Origin: Micromonospora siamensis
GTDB lineage: Bacteria > Actinomycetota > Actinomycetes > Mycobacteriales > Micromonosporaceae
Length of the DNA: 64,000 bases
Assembly: GCF_900090305.1 (NCBI RefSeq)
Contig: NZ_LT607751.1
Coordinates: 4,712,001-4,776,000, forward strand
Direction: 5' to 3'
The position numbers and the translations under genes were made by a program. A model generated the notes under the pieces. That model did not search any database. It was given only the letters and a program-made list of their open reading frames with translations, and had not been told where the DNA came from. Positions 1 through 8,320 of this stretch are shown in pieces. Position 1 is the stretch's first letter. Every line of letters begins with the position of its first letter.

Positions 1-2
1 AA

Positions 3-746
3 CCGGCCCTCGACCCGGTCACCATCCGGCTGGTCCGTGCCGCCGCCGACGCGCTGGGCCTGGTCCGGCCCGCGCCGCCGGCCCACCCCGGCTACCGGCA
101 CCTGGTCGTGCTGGGTGGGCTGGCCCACGCCTGCCTGCGCCGGGTGGCGTACGCCGGGCACCTGTTGTCCACCGTGGAGATCACCGGCGAGGTGGCGGTG
201 CTGGGCAGCTGCCGGCCCCTCTCCGTGCCGGAGCGGCAGGTACTCGACGCAGCCGACGTGCCGGGCTGTGCCACCGAGGTGGACGTCCTGGACCTGGCGG
301 TCCGCCGGAGCTTCCGGGTGGCGGAACCGGCCGAGGAGGACGGGTACGACGGCGGGCACCCGCACCACTCCTGGTCGTCGCGCACCTACCGCCGGGCCGG
401 GCTGCCAGCGGTGCGGGTGCTCGCCGCGCCGTCGAGCGAACCGGACCGGCGCCGGGCGCACACCGCCGACACCCAGCGGTTCTGGGCCGAGCACGTACGG
501 CTGCGCGCCGGTGACCGGGTGCTGATGGTGACCGCGCCGATCTACGTGCCGTTCCAGCACTGCGACGCGCTGCGTACCCTCGCCCTGCCGTACGGCTGCG
601 GCGTCGACACGGTGGGGGTCGATCCGCGGCTGGCCGTCTCCGTCCCGGTGCCCGAGCCGACGCTCACCCCCGGGCGCTACCTCCAGGAGATCCGGTCGGC
701 GATCCGCTCGCTGCGCGCCCTGCACGCCGCACTGCCCGGCCGCTGA
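3..746 (+). CDS. YdcF/DUF218-like protein, 5' end outside window
   Basis: The reading frame is open from the left edge of the window, so the N-terminus is missing; 247 codons are visible. An LVVLGG strand-loop near the start is followed by an arginine-rich stretch (LRRVAYAGHLL), a second LGSCR-P turn with E nearby, then a late VLMVTAPIYVPFQHCDALR segment and a Val-Asp-Thr-Val-Gly strand. This order resembles the DUF218 (YdcF/ElyC-like) fold, whose members bind nucleotide-like or envelope ligands; the exact role is unknown. The assignment rests on motif layout only. The gene ends in a hairpin shared with the convergent secreted protein gene. Confidence 0.55.
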   Translation, partial: PALDPVTIRLVRAAADALGLVRPAPPAHPGYRHLVVLGGLAHACLRRVAYAGHLLSTVEITGEVAVLGSCRPLSVPERQVLDAADVPGCATEVDVLDLAVRRSFRVAEPAEEDGYDGGHPHHSWSSRTYRRAGLPAVRVLAAPSSEPDRRRAHTADTQRFWAEHVRLRAGDRVLMVTAPIYVPFQHCDALRTLALPYGCGVDTVGVDPRLAVSVPVPEPTLTPGRYLQEIRSAIRSLRALHAALPGR

Positions 747-758
747 CGGGCCGGGCAG
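732..758. terminator. bidirectional hairpin terminator
   Basis: Perfect 10-bp GC stem (CTGCCCGGCC / GGCCGGGCAG) with a 7-nt loop, spanning the stop codon of the left gene and lying before the stop of the convergent secreted protein gene. No U-tract, as is common in actinomycetes. Confidence 0.6.
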
Positions 759-776
759 CGCGTCGCGCGGGTCGGG

Positions 777-1837
<1,061 letters not shown>

Positions 1838-2662
1838 GTGACCGCTCCGCGCCGACCGCGACCGGCGCCCGCACCCCTGCCGGGCGCCCGCCCCGGCCGC
1901 GACCCCGACCGGGCGATCAAGCGCGGACCGCGCCGGGTCTCCGCCGAGGTCGTCGCCGCCACCCAACGGGACCGCCTCTACGACGGGCTGGTGCAGGAGG
2001 TGGCGACGAAGGGCTACGACAACGCCCGGGTCACCGACATCTGCCGCGCGGCCGGGGTCACCCGCCCCGCCTTCTACGCGCTGTTCACCGGCAAGGAGGA
2101 CGCCTTCCTCGCCACCTACCGCCACGGCATCGCCGTGGTGTCGCAGCTGATGGAGAGCGCCTACCGGGAGGCCGGGCCGGACTGGCCGGACGCCGCCCGG
2201 GCCGCCCTGCGTACCCTGCTGGAGATCCTGGCCAGCGTGCCGGCGTTCGCCCGGATGGCCCTGGTGGAGGTCGACGCCGCCGGTCCGGTCGCCCGCCGCG
2301 AGCGCGACGCCCTGCTCACCAGCTTCCGCCGGTTCTTCGCCGACGCCGGCCCGGCGCCGCACCCCGGCGACCTCGACCGGGACCTGCTGGTGTCCACCGT
2401 GGTCGGCGGCCTGCACGCCACCATCCGCGCCCGGGTCGCCCGGGGGCCGATCGAGGAGCTGCCCCTGCTGCTGCCGGTGCTCACCTACGCGGCGGTCGCC
2501 CCCTTCCTCGGCCCGGACGCCGCCGCCCGGGCCACCCGTCCGGTGAGCCCCGGGGACGGACCGGCCGCCGCCGCACCCTGCGCCGGGCCGCCGCCCTCGA
2601 CGCCGCATCCGGACGTCATCGTCGCGGCACCCGGCACGGTCGGCGGAGCCCGCGCCGACTGA
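1838..2662 (+). CDS. TetR/AcrR family transcriptional regulator
   Basis: 274 aa. GTG start fixed by AAAGGAGG 8 nt upstream. After a Pro/Arg-rich N-terminal tail (about residues 1-40) comes a TetR helix-turn-helix: RDRLYDGLVQEVATKGYDNARVTDICRAAGVTRPAFYALFTGKEDAF, about residues 46-92. The rest is an alpha-helical ligand and dimer domain, ending in a Pro/Ala-rich tail. It lies 200 bp before the co-directional DUF6230/DUF6114 pair and divergent from the secreted protein gene, so these are its likely targets by position. The ligand is unknown. Confidence 0.92.
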   Translation: MTAPRRPRPAPAPLPGARPGRDPDRAIKRGPRRVSAEVVAATQRDRLYDGLVQEVATKGYDNARVTDICRAAGVTRPAFYALFTGKEDAFLATYRHGIAVVSQLMESAYREAGPDWPDAARAALRTLLEILASVPAFARMALVEVDAAGPVARRERDALLTSFRRFFADAGPAPHPGDLDRDLLVSTVVGGLHATIRARVARGPIEELPLLLPVLTYAAVAPFLGPDAAARATRPVSPGDGPAAAAPCAGPPPSTPHPDVIVAAPGTVGGARAD

Positions 2663-2736
2663 TCGGAAACCGCAGGAGTTTTTCACCGTTGGCCGCATTT
2701 CGCAGATGCCGCCCAACGCCCCCCGGTCACTCACCG

Positions 2737-2765
2737 TTGACCAGGCTTTTACCCAGCGGTAACTT
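2737..2765 (+). promoter_or_regulatory. predicted promoter of the DUF6230-DUF6114 operon
   Basis: TTGACC at 2737-2742 and TAACTT at 2760-2765 with a 17-nt spacer, a near-consensus housekeeping promoter about 100 nt before the ATG at 2863. The intervening leader could hold the operator of the adjacent TetR protein, but I see no clear palindrome. Confidence 0.6.
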
Positions 2766-2862
2766 CGGCCTGCGCCCCAGGCGCGGCACCATGCGCAACC
2801 GATTCAGGTCTCTTCCGTCACCGGCCTTCGCGCCGATGAATTGATCTCGAAAAGGAGCCGCC

Positions 2863-3492
2863 ATGTCGGAGCAGATCGCACCCGTCGAGCCGGCCCCGCC
2901 GCGCAGCGGGGTCCGCTGGCGCCGCTTCGCCGCCACCTTCGGCATCGTGTCGGTCGGCGCGGCCGGGATGATCGCGCTGACCGCGCAGGGCGCGCTCGGC
3001 GCGCAGTTCGCCATCTCGGGCATGCCGTTCACCGTCACCGCCGACCGGCTCGACGGCACCGGCTTCGAACAGTTCGCCACCATCGACCACATGATCGAGA
3101 ACAGCCCCAACGAGGGCGACACCGGCGGCCAGGTGCTGGTGATGGTCTCCGCCATCAACCAGGCCAAGCTGACCAACCTCTGCCAGAGCATCAGCCTGGG
3201 CGGCATCAACCTGCGGATCACCGCCGGCGACGCCGGCAAGCCGGTCAGCGCGAAGACCCTGGTCGTCGACGGCGACTCGGTCGCCGGCAACGCCTCGTTC
3301 ACCAACATCAACGTCGGCCAGGACGCCAGCACCCTCGACCAGGTCCCCGGCGTACGCGGCAACCCGGGGGTCTTCTCCCAGCAGGCCGACACGGTGACCA
3401 TCACCAACCTGCGGCAGAACAACTACGCCACCACCGCCGCCGTGTTCACCCTGCCCAACCTGCACATGTCGTTCAGCCCCGACGGATGCTGA
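2863..3492 (+). CDS. DUF6230 family secreted/membrane-anchored protein
   Basis: 209 aa. AAAGGAG stands 6 nt before the ATG. A basic stretch (RWRRF) precedes one hydrophobic helix (about residues 22-45) and then an Ala-Gly-Ala signal-like end. The extracytoplasmic part is beta-prone and ends DGC. Order and composition match the actinobacterial DUF6230 family, usually found next to DUF6114. No catalytic motif is visible, and the biochemical role is not known. The stop codon precedes the next ATG by one base, so the pair is translated as an operon. A terminal Cys is retained and could be structural. Confidence 0.8.
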   Translation: MSEQIAPVEPAPPRSGVRWRRFAATFGIVSVGAAGMIALTAQGALGAQFAISGMPFTVTADRLDGTGFEQFATIDHMIENSPNEGDTGGQVLVMVSAINQAKLTNLCQSISLGGINLRITAGDAGKPVSAKTLVVDGDSVAGNASFTNINVGQDASTLDQVPGVRGNPGVFSQQADTVTITNLRQNNYATTAAVFTLPNLHMSFSPDGC

Positions 3493-3493
3493 C

Positions 3494-3988
3494 ATGACCG
3501 TCGAGGAGCCCGCCCTCCGCCACCCCGGGGGCCGGTGGCGCCGGTGGCGACGCGCTCGCCCGTTCACCGCCGGGATCCTGATCGCCCTCGGCGGCGCCGA
3601 GATGCTGGTGACGCTCCGCGCGCCGCTGGGGGTGCTGCTGCACGTCGGGCCCCAGGGGCTGGCCGCGTACCTGGTGCCGATGATCCTGGTGCTCTGCGGC
3701 GTCCTGCTCGTCGCCACCCCGCAGCAGCGGGTCTTCTACGCCGTGCTCTCGCTGCTGCTGGGACTGCTCTCCTGGCTGACCTCCAACCTGGGCGGCTTCG
3801 TCGTCGGCATGCTCCTCACCCTGGTCGGCGGGGCGCTCGCCTTCGCCTGGACGTCCGACAAGCGGCCCGCCGCGCAGCGACCGGCGTCCGGCGCGCCCGC
3901 GCCGCCGGCTCCCCGGGAACCCGAGGACGTCGGCACCGCGTTGCTGCCCGGCGGGGAGCCGCGGATCCCGGCCGAACGGGAGACCTAG
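3494..3988 (+). CDS. DUF6114 family integral membrane protein
   Basis: 164 aa. Basic N-terminus (RWRRWRRARP) followed by about four transmembrane helices between residues 24 and 118 and a Pro/Ala-rich cytoplasmic-looking tail. This matches the DUF6114 layout and its usual position directly after DUF6230. It starts one base after the preceding stop, implying translational coupling. The function is unknown; a partner role for the DUF6230 protein at the membrane is inferred from constant pairing. Confidence 0.82.
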   Translation: MTVEEPALRHPGGRWRRWRRARPFTAGILIALGGAEMLVTLRAPLGVLLHVGPQGLAAYLVPMILVLCGVLLVATPQQRVFYAVLSLLLGLLSWLTSNLGGFVVGMLLTLVGGALAFAWTSDKRPAAQRPASGAPAPPAPREPEDVGTALLPGGEPRIPAERET

Positions 3989-4213
3989 ACGCCGCCGCAC
4001 CCGCGCCGACACCCCACCGGTCGCGTCGACGCCGGCCGGCCCGCTGCCGATGGGCTGGCCGATCGCCGGTACCGTCCTGGTGCTCGTCGTCGGGATCGTG
4101 CGCCTCACCGTCCTCGGCTCGGGTCTGACCCTCCAGCCACCACCCCGGGGGGACGCGTCGATGGGCTGGTCAGCCTCGCGCTGTCCCCGCGGGCCCATGA
4201 GAGGATTGCGCCC

Positions 4214-5122
4214 ATGGGGAAGCAGCAGGACGTCGGCGGGCCCGATCGTCACAGCGGGTCGGACACCACCGCGCAGGGCACGGCCGGGGGCAGCGAGGAC
4301 GGCCGGCTCGCCCTCGCGCAGGACCCTGCCACGCCACACCTGACCCTCATCGACCTGGCAACCGACCCGTCAGCCGTGGTCCGCAAGGCGGTCGCGGCCC
4401 GGGCCGACGCGCCCGCGCAGGCCCTCCGACCGCTGACCCGGGACCAGGACCGTGACGTCCGGGAGGCCGTGGCGAGGAACCCGGCCACCTCGATCGCCAA
4501 CCTCGTGCGGCTGGTCAAGGACGCCGACCGATGGGTCCGCTGGGCGGTCGCCGGCAACCCGGCGTGCGACGAGTCGGTTCGCCGGCTGATGTCGGAGGCG
4601 CCCGACAAGGAGCTTCGGGGCCTCCTCGCGGAGACGCGCGAGCTGGAGCCCGAGTTGGCCGCCAAGCTGACGGACGACGTCTCACCCGAGGTGCGGGAAC
4701 GACTCGCCACCCACACCGACGACCCCGACGTGATCACCGCTCTGCTCGCAGATCGCACCGCGCGCGTACGCAAGGGGCTCGCCCGCAACCCGCGGACCAC
4801 CGCCGAGCAGCGCAGCGCGCTCGCCCAGGACCCGGTGGTCGACGTTCGGGCCGCGCTGGTCCGCGCGGTCGAGCTGGACGAGGCGGCTCTGGAGCGCCTG
4901 GTCGACGACCGCGCGGTGCAGGTACGCCTGGCGATGGCGCAGTCCGAGGCCGTTCCGCCGCACATCCGGCGGGCCCTGGAGCGCGATCCCGACGCCGCGG
5001 TGGCCGAGGCGGCGCGCGGTTTCCGCCCGGCGTCCGGCAACTCCTCGGTGGTACGCGCTCCCCGCGTCGGTCACCGGCCCTCCGGCACCGGCCCGGGTCG
5101 ACGGGGCGGCGCGGCACGCTGA
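4214..5122 (+). CDS. leucine-rich-variant/HEAT-like repeat protein
   Basis: 302 aa, soluble, no signal peptide. After a Gly/Ser-rich start (1-33) the protein is built of about nine helical repeats of roughly 24 residues with the pattern vR.(a)vA.np.t....l..L..D.d (for example DVREAVARNPATS, RVRKGLARNPRTTAEQRSALAQDP). This is the leucine-rich-repeat-variant type, usually a protein-binding scaffold. The last 20 residues (Arg/Gly/Pro-rich) look unlike the repeat domain and overlap a coding fragment in another frame, so the true C-terminus may differ. No partner is evident from the neighbours. Confidence 0.82.
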   Translation: MGKQQDVGGPDRHSGSDTTAQGTAGGSEDGRLALAQDPATPHLTLIDLATDPSAVVRKAVAARADAPAQALRPLTRDQDRDVREAVARNPATSIANLVRLVKDADRWVRWAVAGNPACDESVRRLMSEAPDKELRGLLAETRELEPELAAKLTDDVSPEVRERLATHTDDPDVITALLADRTARVRKGLARNPRTTAEQRSALAQDPVVDVRAALVRAVELDEAALERLVDDRAVQVRLAMAQSEAVPPHIRRALERDPDAAVAEAARGFRPASGNSSVVRAPRVGHRPSGTGPGRRGGAAR

Positions 5123-5376
5123 CGGTCCTCGACGGCCGCGACCAGTTCGCCGACTTCATCACCGACTTCTTCGCCGACCCGGGCTGGAGCCAGAGCTTCA
5201 CCGAACTCACCCGGCACGTCGAGGGTTGCCGGAGCGGGTTCGTGCTGTTCGACTCCGTCTACCGGGTCCCCGCCCAGGACCGGATGTCGCCGCTGGTCAT
5301 CGGGGTCACGTTCAGCTACGAGCACGGCCGCTGGCTCGTACTGCACAACCAGGACAGCAACGGCCCGGCGAGCTGA
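5119..5376 (+). pseudogene. orphan coding fragment without a normal start codon
   Basis: About 80 codons with strong GC3 coding character (DQFADFITDFFADPGWSQ, then SFTELTRHVEGCRSGF, then a beta-rich end LVLHNQDSNGPAS). No ATG, GTG or TTG lies in frame between the previous in-frame noncoding stretch and the coding part; CTG at 5119 is the only candidate. It overlaps the end of the repeat-protein gene by 4 nt in a different frame. It may be a CTG-started small gene, the displaced C-terminal domain of the repeat protein after a frameshift, or a decayed gene. No family recognised. Confidence 0.45.
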
Positions 5377-5383
5377 CGGGGGG

Positions 5384-5413
5384 CCGTCCCGCACCGGTCG
5401 CGGTGCGGGACGG
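5384..5413. terminator. bidirectional hairpin terminator
   Basis: Perfect 13-bp stem (CCGTCCCGCACCG / CGGTGCGGGACGG) with a GTCG loop, lying between the fragment ending at 5376 and the convergent murD2 gene ending at 5423. Confidence 0.75.
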
Positions 5414-5422
5414 CGGCCGGCC

Positions 5423-6769
5423 TCAGGGCGCGGTGTCGGCGACGGCCTTGGCGAAGACCTCGGAGCGGTGCTCGAAGTTGCGGAACCGCCCGTAGCTCGG
5501 GGCCGCCGGGGAGAGCAGCACCACCCCGCCGGCCGGGGTCAGCTCCCGGGACCGCCGCACCGCGTCCACCAGGTCCTCGACCACCTCGGTACGCACCGCG
5601 GGCAGCCCGGCGAGGGCCTCGACGATCCGCGGGCCGCTGTCCGGGATGCCGAGCACGGTGATCTCCCGGTCGGCCAGGTGCGCGCGCAGCGGGCTGTAGT
5701 CCAGCCCCCGGTCGGTGCCGCCGACGATCACCGTCAACGGCCGCCCCTCGTACGCGTCGATGGCGTGCATGGCCGCGTACGGGCTGGTGGCCAGGGTGTC
5801 GTCGACGAAGGTCAGGCCGGACGGGTCGACGATCTCGGTGAGCCGGTGGGCCAGCCCCTGGAACTCGGCGACGGCGACGGCGAGGCTGTCCCGGCGGGCG
5901 ACCACGTCCACGCCGAGCGCGGCCAGCACCGCGATGGCCACGCAGAGGTTGCCCTCGTTGTGCCGCCCGACCAGCGGCAGCACGGCGCGCGGAAAGAGCG
6001 GCCGGTCGGCCAGGTGGAACCAGGGGGCGCCGTCGGGGCCGGTCGCCACGTTCGCGGTGTCCGGGGTGCCGGCCCGGACCGCCCGCCGGTCGCCCAGCTC
6101 CAGGGCCAGCCGGGGGTCGGCACCGTTGACCACGACCGTCTCCGGCCCGTACGCCAGCAGGTTGAGCTTGTCCCGGTAGTACTCCCGCTCGCCGCCGTGC
6201 GCGTCGAGGTGCTCGGGGAAGAGCGCGGTGACCACCGCGACCCGCGGCGAGTCGGTCAGGTCGGCGCACTGGTAGCTGGAGAGCTCCAGCACGTACAGGT
6301 CGGCCTCGGGCAGGTCGAGCAGGGGCACGCCGATGTTGCCGCCGAAGACGTTGGGCCGGTCCATCGCGGTGAGCAGGTGGCTGATCAGGCTGGAGGTGGT
6401 GCTCTTGCCCTTGCTGCCGGTGACCCCGACCGTCCGGTCGGCGTGCTCGGCCATCCACAGCGCGCTGCCCTGGGTGACGGTCGCGCCGCGCCGGCGCAGC
6501 TCCACCATCCACGGGTGGGTGCTCGGCACCCCCGGGGAGCGGACCACCACGTCGGCGGCGGCCAGCCGGTCGAACGCCTCCTCGCCGGTGACCAGCGGCG
6601 CGGCCTCGGCGAGCGGCCCCTCCCAGGGCAGGGTGAGGAAGTTCGCGCTGTCGTCCACGGCGACCAGGTCGGCGGGGGCGTGCGCGGCGATCGCGGTCAC
6701 GGCGGCCCGGCCCTCCCGGCCGGCTCCCCAGACGGCGACTCTTCGTCCGCGCAGGTCAGACAGGCGCAC
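5423..6769 (-). CDS. murD2: UDP-MurNAc-L-Ala--L-glutamate ligase (MurD2-type Mur ligase)
   Basis: 448 aa from GTG 6769, chosen because GAGGAGAG lies 3-5 nt upstream; an alternative GTG at 6817 adds 16 unlikely residues. It is a cytoplasmic ATP-dependent Mur ligase: N-terminal Rossmann segment (VAVWGAGREG), ATP loop GVTGSKGKST at 115-124, GGNIG, ELSSYQ, an HLDAHG motif, a GRHNEGNLCVA hinge and a C-terminal domain with DDTLATSP and a serine-rich end. Family members with murL as neighbour add L-Glu, not D-Glu, to UDP-MurNAc-L-Ala. The L-Glu specificity here is inferred from the divergent murL 87 bp away and from its location outside a dcw cluster. Confidence 0.85.
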   Translation of the reverse strand: MRLSDLRGRRVAVWGAGREGRAAVTAIAAHAPADLVAVDDSANFLTLPWEGPLAEAAPLVTGEEAFDRLAAADVVVRSPGVPSTHPWMVELRRRGATVTQGSALWMAEHADRTVGVTGSKGKSTTSSLISHLLTAMDRPNVFGGNIGVPLLDLPEADLYVLELSSYQCADLTDSPRVAVVTALFPEHLDAHGGEREYYRDKLNLLAYGPETVVVNGADPRLALELGDRRAVRAGTPDTANVATGPDGAPWFHLADRPLFPRAVLPLVGRHNEGNLCVAIAVLAALGVDVVARRDSLAVAVAEFQGLAHRLTEIVDPSGLTFVDDTLATSPYAAMHAIDAYEGRPLTVIVGGTDRGLDYSPLRAHLADREITVLGIPDSGPRIVEALAGLPAVRTEVVEDLVDAVRRSRELTPAGGVVLLSPAAPSYGRFRNFEHRSEVFAKAVADTAP

Positions 6770-6845
6770 AAGCTCTCCTCGGGGGTCACGGTGACGGCGG
6801 GCGGTGTGGTGCGACACAGCCGGACACGGCGGACGAACCAGGGCC

Positions 6846-6859
6846 TAGTATGGCGTGTG
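6846..6859 (+). promoter_or_regulatory. -10 element for a leaderless murL transcript
   Basis: TAGTAT is followed by 5 nt and then the GTG codon of murL, with no Shine-Dalgarno sequence. This spacing puts the transcription start on or very near the GTG. The hexamer lies in the 87-bp region shared with murD2. Confidence 0.5.
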
Positions 6860-8206
6860 CCCAACGAGCAGCTCCGGCGGATGGACGCCTTCACCTTCCC
6901 GTCCTACTCGATCGATCTTGCCACCGGCGAGGCGTTGTTCGACTACGCCCTCACCGGGCCCGACGGCGAGCAGCGGTTCACCGAGGTGATCACCCTGCCG
7001 CTGCCCGCCGAGCCGCCCTCGGACGCGACCGTCGCCGCCCTCGGCCGGGTGCTCGAGCTGCTGCACGTGGTGGCCGGGGTCAGCTACTACAAGGCCGCCG
7101 CGCCGGCCCGGCTGGTGCTGCCGGCGCCGCTGGGTGCGGCCGCCGTCGAGCTGGTCACCGCCGTCTACACCAAGGGCCTCGCCGAGTACGCGTACCGCAA
7201 CCAGCTGCCGCACGTGCTCGAACTGCGCCCCGAGGTCCCGGCCGGGTCGGTCGAGGCCGCGGCGCCGCTGGACAACTCCGACCGGCGTCCGCTGTCGGCG
7301 GTGGGCGGCGGGAAGGACTCGATCGTCAGCCTGGAGGCGCTGCGCCGGTCCGGCTTCGACCCGGTGCCCTTCTCGGTCAACCCGAACCACGTGATCGTCT
7401 CGGTGAACGAGGCGTCCGACCTGCCCGCGCTGGCCGCCCGGCGGCGCATCGACCCGGTGCTGTTCGACCTGAACGCGGCCGGCGCGTTGAACGGCCACAT
7501 CCCGGTGACCGCGATCAACTCGCTGATCGCGGTGGCCACCGCCGTGCTGCACGGGCTGGGCCCGGTGGTGATGTCCAACGAGCGCTCGGCGTCGGACCCG
7601 AACCTGATCTGGGACGGACACGAGATCAACCACCAGTGGTCCAAGGGCGTCGAGGCCGAGGGGCTGCTGCGGGGCGCGCTGGCCGAGCACGCCGGGCTCA
7701 CCGAGCCGTACTTCTCGCTGCTGCGGTCGCTGTCGGAGCTGCACATCGCCCGGCTCTTCGCCACCATCGACCGGTACGACGGCGTGGTGACCAGCTGCAA
7801 CGCCGCGTTCAAGCTGCGCGACGCCAGCGAGCGCTGGTGCCGCAACTGCCCGAAGTGCCGGTTCGTCTTCCTGGCCATGGCGCCGTTCATGCCGCGGGAG
7901 CGGGTGGTGCACATCTTCGGCGGCGACATGCTGGCCGACGAGGCGCAGATCCCCGGCTACCGGGAGCTGCTCGGGGTGGACGGGCACAAGCCGTTCGAGT
8001 GCGTCGGCGAGGTCGAGGAGTCGGTGGTGGCGTTGAGCCTGCTCGCCGAGCAGGACCAGTGGCGCGACGCCCCGGTGGTCCGCGCCCTGGTCGACGCCGT
8101 ACCCGAGACCGCCTGGGCGACCGCGGCCCGCTCCGACGTCTTCACCCCCGCCGCACCCAACTTCGTCCCAACCCCCTACGCCAAGACCCTCACCACCCTC
8201 ACCTGA
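6857..8206 (+). CDS. murL: UDP-MurNAc-L-Ala-L-Glu epimerase (MurL)
   Basis: 449 aa. MurL converts the terminal L-Glu of UDP-MurNAc-L-Ala-L-Glu to D-Glu in an ATP- and Mg-dependent reaction, replacing the usual racemase (MurI) plus MurD route. The sequence shows an N-terminal beta-rich part, a PP-loop-like AVGGGKDS motif near residues 148-155, a NPNHVIVS segment, the SNERSASDPN motif, and a Cys cluster CRNCPKC near 328-334. Length and motif order agree with the MurL family described in Xanthomonas. GTG 6857 was chosen for the -10 box just upstream; ATG 6881 is possible. The divergent murD2 supplies its substrate. Confidence 0.88.
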   Translation: MPNEQLRRMDAFTFPSYSIDLATGEALFDYALTGPDGEQRFTEVITLPLPAEPPSDATVAALGRVLELLHVVAGVSYYKAAAPARLVLPAPLGAAAVELVTAVYTKGLAEYAYRNQLPHVLELRPEVPAGSVEAAAPLDNSDRRPLSAVGGGKDSIVSLEALRRSGFDPVPFSVNPNHVIVSVNEASDLPALAARRRIDPVLFDLNAAGALNGHIPVTAINSLIAVATAVLHGLGPVVMSNERSASDPNLIWDGHEINHQWSKGVEAEGLLRGALAEHAGLTEPYFSLLRSLSELHIARLFATIDRYDGVVTSCNAAFKLRDASERWCRNCPKCRFVFLAMAPFMPRERVVHIFGGDMLADEAQIPGYRELLGVDGHKPFECVGEVEESVVALSLLAEQDQWRDAPVVRALVDAVPETAWATAARSDVFTPAAPNFVPTPYAKTLTTLT

Positions 8207-8240
8207 CCACCCTCCCCCACCCCGGCCCGGCCCGGCTCAG

Positions 8241-8308
8241 CCCGTTGATCATGAAGTTGGCGGCAGCGAAACGGGACATTCCGCACCGCTAACCTCATGA
8301 TCAACGGG
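8241..8308. repeat. REP-like inverted repeat, GTTGATCATGA type
   Basis: Arms of 18 nt (CCCGTTGATCATGAAGTT against AACCTCATGATCAACGGG) with one mismatch, 32-nt loop, between the convergent murL and PucR genes. It may serve as a terminator, but its A/T-containing core and strict symmetry look like a dispersed palindromic element. Confidence 0.65.
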
Positions 8309-8320
8309 CCTGGCCGGCGG

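Noticed and set aside
3989..4213. Hydrophobic peptide (LPMGWPIAGTVLVLVVGIVRL) in the frame 3990-4343 after DUF6114
   Set aside because: It looks like a membrane helix, but there is no ribosome binding site and the frame runs into the next gene; it may be a remnant of a lost gene, so I do not annotate it as coding.
5468..6856. Long N-terminal extension of murL
   Set aside because: The reading frame is open by chance across murD2; MurL homology begins at about 6857.
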